Source: Ereboglobus sp. PH5-10 (GTDB lineage Bacteria > Verrucomicrobiota > Verrucomicrobiia > Opitutales > Opitutaceae). From it: DNA of 55,637 nucleotides. Below are positions 10,029 through 22,000 of this stretch, piece by piece; positions within the stretch are counted from its first letter, which is position 1, and the number at the start of each line of letters is the position of its first letter. Under the pieces are notes generated by a model, which saw only the letters and a list, made by a program, of their open reading frames with translations, was not told the origin of the DNA and did no database searches. The translations under genes and the position numbers were made by a program. The stretch is taken from positions 1 to 55,637 of the forward strand of contig NZ_JAQFIP010000018.1 of assembly GCF_029504735.1 (NCBI RefSeq). The letters are read 5' to 3'.

Positions 10029-13000
10029 TTATTCCCGCTGGCCATCAATTAAATGGCCGCTGCTTCGGGTGGCTGGAACATCGTCGAGAAGGTTTTTGCC
10101 GCCGTCCACAATGTTTCTGCGCGTGCCGGCGTAGGGATCCACGCCTTGCGCAAGGAAGACTTCGACATAGGTGACCTTGTCACGCACCGTCAGGGTGCGT
10201 TCCACCCAGCGCTTGCCGGACTCCGCGTCAACGCCCGTGGTTTCCGTCGCGCTGAGCACGGAGCTGCCCGCGGGTTGCGCCCAGTGGTCGATCATGTAAT
10301 CATCCTCAAGAACCACGCGGATCGTGCAGACCTGCCCCATCGTGACGACGCCGCCAAGACTGATGCTTCCGCCGATGGATATGACGTTGGTCTTATCCTT
10401 GCCCTGAAAGTCGTCATCGAGATTCAGCATTCTGATCTTCGTCTCGAGCATCGGGTTGATCGGCTGGATCAGGCCCCTGATGTCGAGGTTGGACTCGACG
10501 TAGATGCTGTAATTCGGCAGCACCGTGGGCTGGATTGCCGAGGCGGACACATTGGTCCATCCCTCGAAGGCGTAATTTCCAATGTCCTTCAGCGAATAGC
10601 TGGCCAGCACTCGAGCCCTGTGGCCGTAGAACTTCGTTATCAAGCCGGGCATGTCGCCGTATGCGATGGGCGTGCCGTCAAGGATCAGTTTGTCCTCGCC
10701 GGACGAATGGCAGGCGGAGGCGGTGTCGAACGTCATGGTCACCTGCCATGTGCGCACGGTTTCGAAGTTGGCGACAACATGGCTGTTTTCCGTGAGCGTG
10801 ATTGTGGTGTCCGCGGACGAGCCCGAAAGGTCGCCGGTCCATTCAATGAAGCTCTTGCCGCTCTCCGGCTTTGCGATGACGCGCACGGTCGTGCCGGCCG
10901 GGTAGGAGCCGCCCGCGGGCACGAACTCGACCGAGCCGCCGTCGGTGGGAAGCGCCGACCATGTCAATTTCACATTGTCACGGCCAACATAGAAATGGAT
11001 ATGCCTGTCCTGATCGGCGGGAACCACCATGGTGTAGGTGTTGGTAACCGGGTCGTCGACGTAGGTGCCGCCGGCGCCAACGTCCGGACCACCCCAACCG
11101 ATCGCCTGATAGCCTGCGGCGGGCCTGGCCGTCAATGTTACGTCACCGAATTCATCGGGTGCGGACACGTCAGTGGACGCCGCCGCGCTGTTGAGCACGT
11201 AAGTGCCGTCCACATCCTCATACACGGCAATGGTGATACTGCCCGCTTGCGAGATGGGGCGGAAAATCGCGTATGCCGTTTGATCGGTGGTAATGGTGAT
11301 GGTCGCGCTGCCCGATGTCGCGGTTGGGCTGCCCGCGGGCACGTCGATGGAGCCGTTGCCATCCGTGTCCCATCCCGAGAAATAGTAGCCTGGGTTGGCC
11401 GTGGCGCTGACGCTCGCCGTGGCGCTGTAGGCATAGGAGCCGCCGCCGCTCACCGAGCCGCCCGCGGAGGGCAATGCCAGAACTTGGAGCGCGTAGTTGC
11501 GCGGCGTGAACTTCGCGGCCACTGTCTTGTCCGCGTTCATGAGGACGCCTGTCGAGGGCACGGCGGGATTGTTAATGGTCACCGCGGAGGCGGGTTCCCA
11601 TCCGGCGAACGCATAGCCCGGGGCCGCGGTCGCCGTCAGTTGCGCGGTGTCGCCGTCGTTTATTTGCTTCGTGTAGGAAACCGGGTTCGCAGTTCCCACG
11701 CCCGCGGAGTCCACGGGGTTGCCGTTAATTGTTACGGTGCCGCCTGTGGAAGGCGTGGTGCTCACCGTGAGATTGCGATAAACCGCGAGTTTGAAGCGGG
11801 CGATGACCGCCTGGTCGGATTTCAACTCGATGTAGGTGGAGGGCGCGTCCGCGTCCGCGACCGCGCCGGCCCAGCCGAGGAATGTGGCTCCGGTTTCCGG
11901 TGTCGCCTGGACAAACACAATGGTGCCGTAATCAAACTCCGTCTTGGTCGGCGACCCGCCCACGGGGCGTCCGGTCAGCGGCGAGGTGATGGTCGCGGTG
12001 CCCTGCGATCCGTCGGCGGGATCCGAGGTCAGGTTGATCACGCAAACCTTTGTGAAGATGGCACTGATGGTCTGATCGGCGGTGACAGTGTAGCTGTAGG
12101 TCTCCGGCATGGAGCCGGTGGCGTTTTGCTGCACGACGCGGCTCGCGGTGGTGTCCGCGCCCCAGCCCCAGCCCACAAAGCGGTAGGTTGAATAGACCTG
12201 GCTCATGTTCGCCGTGATCACGGTGCCGTAGTAATATTGGTTTGTGCCCACATCGGCGCCCGGCGAGTGGCCGAGCAGTCCGCCAAGACCGGCCATGCCC
12301 ATGCCCCGCTCCCAGCGCTCGATGTTCACCGTGTAGAGGCGGCGCTCGAAGCGCGGCGTCAGTTCGATGTCGCCGAGGTTGGCAAGCGCGTCGGTGATAT
12401 TAAAGGTGATCGTCGCGGTGCTGGCGGTGTCCGTCGTGTTCACGGTTTTGCTTGCCGCGATGGTGTCATCGAAGCCCGCGCCCCAATCAACAAACTTGAA
12501 GCCTGTGGACGCGACCGCCGTGATCGTCACGGACTGCGGGGTTGTCCGCACGTCGTAACGGTAAACACCCTCGCCGGGCGTGACGTTGCCGGGCGTCGCC
12601 GGGGGAGCCGAGTTGGCGGGAGTCACGTCAACCGGGGCGTTGACCTTTACCAACACCTGGCGCACATAGTTCGCGGTGATTTCAGTGGTGCGGTCGAACT
12701 CAAACGGCAGCGTGGTGCCGGAACCGAGCGTGGTGTAGCCTTCCTTCCACGAATCGAAGCGGTAGCGTTCGCCCGGGTTGTCCTTGGGCGAGGTTTCCAG
12801 CGTCACGTCGGTGGAATACAGGCGCGACATTGTCGAGGTGACAATGAAGTCGTGGTCGGGATTGCCGAGCTGGTGGGCGACCAGCGAGGCGGCACCCGCC
12901 GCCGGTATGGGCGTGACTGTGAGTGTGTAAGTCTTGGCCTGGAAGAACGGCGTTGCCGTCACGTCCTGGGTCACCGGGAAGCTGATGCGCTCGGGCGCGG

Positions 13001-16000
13001 GGTTCGTGCCGGGGTTCGGCGAAACGGATCCTGATATGTCGGGACTGAAAGTCCAGTGGTCGAGATAATAATGCTCCGATTCGGGTGTCGCAGTGAGAGT
13101 CGCCGTCGCGTTCTCGACGAACGTGTAGGTCTTGGAGCCGTCGGGATTCTCCACGACCGCCACATACGGGCTGTAACCCGACACGGTGACCGTGCCATGC
13201 TCCGCCTTGGGGACGGTGAGTGTGCGTGCGTTGGCAAAGTTGGCCGTGACCTCGTAGTCCCTTGTCAGGACATAGGTAATCGAACGCGACTCCATGCCCG
13301 CGGCGTCGCCGCTCCACCCGGTGAATATCTTTCCTGTCGTGGTATCGTTGGCGGTGAGTGTCACCGAAGTGTTGGGGGCATAAACCTGGGTGTCGGGATC
13401 GGGCGATGTGGGATGCGGGTCAGCCGTGCCGGCGGGTGAGCGGGCAATTGTGCCGCCGCCCACAGGATCGACGTGCGCGGTGAGTTTATACACGCTGCGC
13501 TCGAACAGCGCGATCACGGTCTGGTTACCGCCCAACATTGTGTAGGGGAACACATCGGGGTTTGTGCCGAGGTTTGCAACCCCGGTGCTGTCCGTCCAGC
13601 GAACGAAACGGTAATATGGCGCAGCTGTCGTGGCGAGCTGCACACCGGCGTCAAATCTGGCGGAAACCGTGGGTGTGGTGAGGAAGTTGTTCGTCACCAC
13701 GGGTGCGTCGGGGAACGCGCCAACGCCGGTGAGCGATGTGGCGACGGGTGCGCCGTCATAGGGCGCCGCCTGGCCGCCCGTGGCGCGAGCCTGAACCGTG
13801 AGGCTGTAGGCCTTGGGAGAGAAGTTCGCCGTTGCCGTGATCACCTTGGGCGAGGCCTCCATGGTGAAGCTGTTGGTGGCGTTGCCCGGCACCACGCCTG
13901 CGGGCGTGGACGGGGAGAACGTCCAGGAGTCAAACTGGTGGTGCCCCGACGCGGGCGTGGCAGTGATTGTGGCCTGCGTGCCGACCTTGAAGACATAAAT
14001 CGTCTCGCCGCCGTCGGTTTCGGTGCGGCGCTGACCCGACACCGTAATCGTGCCGTAAGCCGGGTTCGGGTTCGCAACCTTGAGGCGCACGATATTGACG
14101 AACTCGGCGCCGACGGAGCGGTCCTGGTTCATCGGAAGGGTGATTGTCGCGCCGCTGATGGAGGCCGACAGGGTATCGCCGGTCCACTTCTCGAAATCGG
14201 TGTCGGCCGAGCTTGCAGCCGCCACAAGCGTGACGTTCGAGCCCGCGGAATGAGTCGTCGTGGCGGGGTTCGCGCGCGGGTTGCCGTCGTTGCTAATCAC
14301 GCCGGCGCCCGAGGGATCAACCGACGTGGTGAGCAGGTATTCACTGCGGACGAATTCGGCGTGGATGGTTTGGTTGCCCCTGACGGTGAAGGTGTGGAGC
14401 AGTTCGGTGCCATGAACTGTCGAGTGGCTGGTGTCCGTCCATTTGTTGAACCCGTAATGGTCGGCGGCGGTTGTGGAAAGCGTGACGCTCGCGCCGTAGG
14501 GCAGCGTCCATGTGCTGTTGGCTCCCTTGGGCAGGAAGTTGTGAGTCCCCGGCGAAACCGCGGAGCAGGTGCCGTCGAGCGATGTCGCGATCGGAGTGAG
14601 GGAATTGGCCGAGTAAGGCTCCACGGTGATCGTGTAGTTTTTCGGCTTGAAGACCGCCTCCACCGAGAGTTCGCCGGTGACGGTGAGCGTGAGCGTGGAG
14701 CCGGTTGGATACGGTCCGGGCTGCGGCACGCCGTCGATGGTGACAATCCAGTGATCCACCTCAAAATGGGTGCAGGTGGCAGAGAAGGTGACGCTTGTGT
14801 TCTCGCGGTATTTGCCGGTGGCGTCCATGCCGCCCGCGCTCGACGTCATGGGTCCGCCCGATATCGGGGCGGGCGACGCGGTGATGGTGGCGTTTTCTGT
14901 TATGGAAGCAGGCGCCTTGATGGTGACATCAAAGAGTTTCGCGTAGTTGGCCGTCGCCGTGGTGTCGCCGTAGAGGGTGAGCGTGGTGGTCGGCGTGGTT
15001 TCGGTGCGCGGGCCGTTTCCGTCCACGATTGTCCAGCCCACAAAATCATACCCGGAGTCGGTGCCGGACTGGATGGTGACCACGGAGCCGTCGGTCAACC
15101 GCTCTCCCGCCAGCTCGGTGTAGGTGCGCGGAGCGCCGCCTTCGTATACGTTGGGCGTGACAATCGTATAGGGCAGCGTCGAGGGATCGACCGCCATCGT
15201 GAGCGAGACGAGGCGCTCGAAGTGCGCGGTCACGGTCTTGGTTCCGTCAACTTGAACGGAAGTGGATGCGTGCGCCTTGAACTCGGGCAATGCGAGGGAA
15301 TCGGGTGTGACCGTCCAGTATTTGAACGCATAACCGGCGTCGGGAATGGCCAGTATCGCCGGGTTGGTGCCGTAGTCGCGTTTTTCGGTGATGCTGGTGG
15401 TGCCGCTCACGGGCATGCCGTCGAGTTTCACAAGGCCGTGTGTGTCGCTGTCCGATATGCTGGGCGCCACGTTCACCGTCAGGTCAAATTGCTCCTTGGC
15501 GAAGACGGCGGTGACCTTGGTCGGATAATCAAGTGTCACGGTGATCGAAAGCGGCGCGCTGTCGCCGGGTGTCGCGGGATTCTCGACCGTGCTATCATAG
15601 ACGAGCCCTCCGTCGGCGGTGGCTTTTTCGATGATCCACTTGACGAGCACATGGTGCTCTTGCGGCGTGGCCGTGATGGTGTAGGTGGTGTTGTAATCGT
15701 AGGTCTTGGTCTCCGAGAGATTGCCCTTGTCCAGCGCGATGCCGCCGGGGTTGGTGCTTGGCGCTTTCATCACGACCTTATCCTCGGTATCCGGCTTGAC
15801 TGCGTTCATGCTCAGCGTGAGGTCGAACTGGCGTATGTAAACGGGCGTGACCGTGCGATCAGCCGTCATCTTCGTGGGCCATGCCGAGGGCCAGGTCTTA
15901 AAGGTGAAATTGGTGTCGGCGAAGTCGGCGCTGCCGTCATCATTGATATCCCAACCGAGGAAGCGGTAGCCGGAAGGCGTGCCAGCGGCGTGGAGCACCG

Positions 16001-19000
16001 GGGCGCTGCCTCCCTTGACGCGCTGCCAATGCGCAACGTAGGCGGGGTTCTTGTCCGCGCCAGTCCGTTCGCGCGCCTTGAAAACATCAGAGGGATACTC
16101 GGTGTCGTCGTAGCTCAGCCAGCTGAACATGCCGGAACCTGTGATCGTGGTGGCGGACCAGCCGGCGGGTTGCTGGAGCACGGGAGCCTTGAGCCCGATG
16201 TTATACCAGAGGAGGTCAACATAGGCGGTGACCGTTTGCGGTTTGCCGATGATGCCGGGCGCGCTTTTAAACGTCATTACGCCCGCGCCGGGGGCTGTAT
16301 CATTAACAACCGTGCCATCGGGTTGCTCATCAGTCCAGTGGCTCAGGACAAAGGGGCCGTCGGGGAATCTGGCGTCCGCAGTAAATGTCTCGATGTGACC
16401 GCCCGGGAAAATGCCGTCCTTGATTTCGACTTGGCGGTTCACCAAGAGGAGCGGATACCCGAAATATATCGTGTTGCCATAAATATTGCCCAGCCAGTCG
16501 TCGAGCAGACTGACATTTTTGAAGTCGTCCTTATACTTTTCGTCGATTTCGGCGCTGCCGTCTATGAGATCCCACTTAAGTCGCAGGCGGTAGGCCTCGC
16601 CCTTGGTGTAAACAGCGGTCAGGCGCACCTCGGCTCTTGTGATCGGGTAGTTGAGCTTCGTGTCGTTTTCGTAGATTGCCTCGAGCCAGGATATGACTTC
16701 GTTTGTTTCGCCAAAGCCGGGCTCCCAACGCAGGAATCCAAGTCCACTGCCAGGAGTGTCGTTGGTCAGGCCAGTGGGCGAGGGATCCGCCCAGATTTTG
16801 ACCTCGGAATAGGGATCGTTGATTCCGACATCGGCGACGCACGCCGGATGCCCGTCCACAATTGTGTAAGTCTGATTAACTGCTCCCGGAACCTTTACAT
16901 GCTCAATATCAACATCATTTTCCGGATCCACAAACAAGATCATGCGGTGCAAGCCGTAAGGGAGGAAATAGGCCGTGACTTGGGTAACGGCGTCGGTCAG
17001 CGGCTCGGAATAAACGACCTCGGCTTGTTCCGAGTAGCGATTGGCCGGATTGGACGAATAACCACGCCCCTTGAACCACGCGACAAAACCATAATCGGTT
17101 GTTTCGCTGGTGGCCTTGAGTGAGGGCTTCGTGCCATAAAACACCTCGTAAACGCGGGGCTCGGGGCCGCTCGCGAGCTTGCAGTTGAGCGCCTCGCCAC
17201 GAACGCCGGCAACACCCGCGGGAATCGTGTAAACTTCGAGGCTGACGCGAACTTTTTCGAAGATGGCGGTGTAAACCTTGGGCGCGTCCATCAGCACCGT
17301 CATGTTCGGCGAGGTCAACCCGACGTCGGGCACATCGCTGGTCTCGCTTGCAGTCCAGCCCTTGAAGACATAACCGGGTGCGGCGGGAATCGCGCGGATG
17401 TTGGCGTTCTCCCCGATAACCATGGTGCGAACGGAATAATCCATCGCATTCGGATCGGACATGTAGATGCCCGCCACATTGCCCGCGCCGTTGGCGAGCG
17501 TTTTGCGAGTGCCGTGGGCGACGGCAAAGGTCTTGGGAGCGTCCGTGGAAGTCGTGTTTTCGTATTTCACACGCACCTCGAGCTTGTGGCCGGAGACATA
17601 GTTGGCCGTCACGGTCTTGGTGGCCGCGTCGAGCACAAGGCTCGTGCTTTCAACACTCGGGTTCGCCGGGCCGGCGCCGTTGCTCACCGTCCAACCCGTG
17701 AAGGCGTAAGTGTCTATATTCGCGGGATAGGGCTCGGCATTGATGTAAACGGTCTCCCCCTTGTAGAGGATGCCGTCGTCCGAGGTCGTGTGGCTGCCGA
17801 CCGAGGGAACCGTCGTGCCGAGACCGAGGGGATTGATCGCCATCGTGAGCGTGACCCTGGTCTTGTAAATCGCGGTGAGCGTTTTCGAGGTGCTCACAGG
17901 TTCGGTGCGAACCGGATTGGTGCTGCTGGTGTCTTCCCACCGAATGAAGTCGTAACCCGAAACAATCGCGGCGGAGAGACCAGCGGTGTCGCCAATGTAA
18001 TACTGTTTGCTTTGCCCGCCGGAGAGGACGCTCGCCGAGCCCTCGCCGGGAACGGTGGAACCGCCCGCCGCAACGGTAAGCGGACACGCCGGATTGGTCG
18101 AATCATCCAGCTTGATGTTGATCGTGATGTTGATGAGCGCTTCACCGGTCGCGGTGAAGTTGGCGGTGATGGTTTGCGGGCCGGTGACCGTGTAGGCGAC
18201 GATGGGGTTCGCGGTCGTGTTGTTCACAGCCGGATCGGGGGAGGTCCATTTGCTGAAGTTCCAATACAGGGAAGGCGTGGCGACGATGTTGGTGATGATT
18301 TCGCCGTGATATGCCGTGTAGGAGGATGCTTTGTTGATCGTGCCGCCGCCGGACGGGGCGCGCTCGAAGGTGATGGTGTATTCCTTGGCGTAAACGGCCT
18401 TGATGGTCGTGCTCGCGGCGATCTGGAACGAATGGCTGACGGAGGTGCTGTCAATGCTGCCGTCGTTGCCGACATCCCAGCCGAGGAAACGATAACCGGC
18501 GGATGCGTTGGCGGAGAGGGTGACTGTCGAGCCGTTCACATAGGTGTAAACATTGCCGGAAACGTTTTCGTAATTGGTGGAAACGATAGGCGAGCCGCCC
18601 GTGCCACTAGGCCGCGTCTCGGTGAGCAGTGTGACCGTGTGGAGCGAAGAGTAACGCGCGGTGATGCTCTTCGCGAGGGCGTTCATCGTGAAGCTGCCCG
18701 GGTTGGTCGCGTCGGTGAGCGAGCCGGACCAGCCGAGGAACTTGTAGCCGCTGGCGGTGGAGGCGGTCACATTGACGGTGTCGTTGAAGGAGTAGGCCTT
18801 GGTTTGCGTGCTGTAGAGCGTGGTGCCATCCGCGGTGATCGAGAGGTCGGTGAAGGTGCCGGGCTTGGGCGAGCCTCCGTCAACTTCGACATACGCGGTG
18901 AGACCCGCGCCGCCCGCGGAGAAGTTCGCCGTGGCGGTGGTGTTGCCACCGATCGTGATCTTGGTGGACGCGGCGCCCGCGTTGGCAAAAGTGCTGCCGG

Positions 19001-22000
19001 GCGAGCTGGTCCAATTCGCAAAATTGTATCCGCTATTGGCGGTGGCGACAATCGACACTTCCTCGCCGTGGTAACGCGTGGAGGGATTGGTGGAGCTTGG
19101 GCTGGTCGCCACGGAGCCGGTTCCGGCGGGGCTGGCGGCGAGTGTGAGCTGGTATTCCAGTGCGTAGATCGCCTTCACGCCGAGCGCGCTGGTGACGGTG
19201 ATATTGTAGGTTTCCTCGGTCGAGGTGATGTCGGCGATTCCGTCGTTGTTTGTGTCAATTTCCCAGCCGACAAACTTGAAGCCGGCCGCCTTGTTGGCCT
19301 CAAGCGTGGCGGTGTTGTTGTGCGCATAGGTGTAAACATTGCCCGAGACGCTTTCGTATTCGAGCGCGACGGGCGTGCCTCCGGCGCCACTCGGCCTCAC
19401 CTCCTTGGTGAGGGTGACGTTGTGCAGGGCCCTATAGGAGGCGGTGACGGTTTGCGGGCCGAGAATTTCAATGGTGCCGGCGGGATTTGAACCCCCGGGG
19501 GAGACGGGCTTGTCGGCGCTCTGCCATTCGATGAAGTTGTAGCCGGCGGGCGTGGCCGCGGTTATGTTGGCAAAAGTGCCGTAGTTGTAGTCCTTGCTCT
19601 GGCCGTGCGTGAGCGTGGTTCCGTCCGCGTTTACAGAGAGGCCGGATGGCAGGGGATTGGGGGTGACGCCGTTGACGAGAATGCGGACGTTGAGCGCGTT
19701 GGACGCGACCTTGAAGTTGGCGACGATGGAGTGGTCGCCGTTCATGGTGATCGAGTTCACCGACGATGTCGCGCCGCCGGCAAAAACGGCGCCCGTGGTG
19801 GTGGTCCACTTGTCGAAGGCCTTGCCCGCGGAGGCATCCGCGTTCAGGTTGACGTTGCTGTTGTAGTCGTAGGTGTGCTCGTAAACCCCGGCTGAGGGGC
19901 TGGTCGTTCCGGCGTCCACGGGCGCGACCGAAATCGTGAGTGTTTGGAGGCGGATGTAAACGGCCTTGACCGTGGCGTCGCCGGAAATGCTCGAAACGGT
20001 ATAGGTGGTCGCGGTGTTGTCGGCAATGCCGTCGCTGTTGGTGTCCCAGCCGGCAAAGCGGTATTTGGTTGTTCCGGCGGTGACTGCGGATTGGGCGACA
20101 AGTGTCACATTTTCGCCGCGGCCAACCGCGAACACGGTGGGATTCGAGCCAAGGGCAAGCGTTTTGCCAGTGGTGGCATTGGTGACGGAGATGAGGGCTC
20201 CGGCGTCCAGCGCGCCTTCGCCGCCTGTCGGGTTTGTGAGCAGGCCGACGGAAAGGTAGTGCCTGGTCTTGTATTGGGCGGTGACGGTCTTGTCGGAAGT
20301 AAGCGTGGCGGTGGCGGTGGCCGCGTCGGTCGAGCCACCATCAACATTGCTCCATCCTGAAAACACATAGTTCGTGGCCGAGGCGGTGGCCGCGTTCAGC
20401 GAGGCGGGCACATTATAGGTCACATCTTCGGTGCCGCCCGTGGTCAGGAGCGCCGAATTGACCTGGACCTGAATCGCCGTCGTGCTGGCACCGTCGAGTT
20501 TGACGGTGGCGGCAAGTGTGCGCTTGTCGGTGTAGACGGCGGAGACGCCCGAGCCGCCTTCGGAGGGAAGTGTGTAAGAGCAGTTTGGCGAAGTGGAGAT
20601 CACGGGGGCGTCCCATATTTCCGCCTCGTTCGCAGACCACGCTTTAACCCAGCGGACAAATTCCCATTGCACCCCGGAAACGGTATCGGTGATGTATTGC
20701 GGCGCCGTCAGTTGGACGGTGGCCCCCTTGGCAATCGCGCCCTCACTGATTTTATCCGGGGCGACCCCGTATGGGGTCAGGTAGGAATAGACCCTGCCGC
20801 TGAGAGTGAAGTTGCCAATCACCCGGATGGCGTCGGCTTCCGATTGACTCGGATGCCAGGCGGTCGTGCAGCCCTTGTCCCTGACTGCGGTAACTTTCAC
20901 ACGGCTTCCTGCCGAGAGATTGGCGGTAATCGTGCGCGCGCTGTTCATTGTTACCGTGATGGGATTGGTTGTCAGCGCGGTGCCCGTGACCCCGGACGTG
21001 TCGCCCGTCCAATTGACGAAGGCGTTGTCACCACCGGGAAGCACGGTGATCGTCACCACGGTGCCCGCGGGATAAACCGCGGTCCACTTGTTGGTGCTTT
21101 CCCATACAAGGGTGCCCGCGGACACGGAATATCCATTGCCGCCCTCCGCAATCGAGCAGTCAAGTGTGAGTGTGTAACGCGCCACGAAAACCGCCGTGAG
21201 CGTCCTGTCCGTGCTCATGCTGATGGAGCCGGGATCGGCGCTGCCGGTCAGGTCGCCCTCCCAGTGATCAAACACCCAAGTCACTCCGCTACCCGTGGCA
21301 CCAACGGGTTTGAGCGAAAGCGTGGAGTCAATAAGCTGCGTGGTGGAGCCGGTGACGTCGGCATTGGTTGCGTTGTTCTTGACCTTTGCCCCGGCAGTCG
21401 CAGCCCCGGCGGGCAAGATATTGACGGTGAGATTTGAATGCGTGCGCTGGAACGTGGCCGTGACGGTTTTGGCCGAGGTCATTTTGACCGTGGTCGTGCC
21501 GCTGCTCATACTCGCAACATTATCCCCGGTCCATTGGTGAAATTTATAATTGGCCTCGGGAACGGCCTTGATGGTGACATTGGTGTCCTCCTGGTAATTG
21601 CCGGAGCCGTTTGCAACGACGTTCACAGTGGAGGTGACGCTGGTGAACGGATTGGTGAATGTGCCGGACGCCGTGGCGCCGCCACCGGTGGATTTGTTGA
21701 GCGTGAGCGTGTATGTGCTTGGGATCTTCTGGAACTTCGCCGTCACCTTGGTTGCCTTCGACGGCATTGTCACCGTGGCGGTGACCACGCCCGTTGACGC
21801 GCCTGCCGCCGCCAGCGCCGCTTTGTCCGCCGAGGACAACTTACTTTCGGAGGCAACCTCCCATTTCACAAAAGCGTATCCCGGCGCGGGCGTCGCCTTG
21901 AGTGTCACGGTTGTGCCATATTGCATGGCCCGGGAGTTCCATCCGCCTGAAATCGCCGTTATGGTGCTGCCATCCTCGCCCGTGCCGGTGGCTTCCATTT

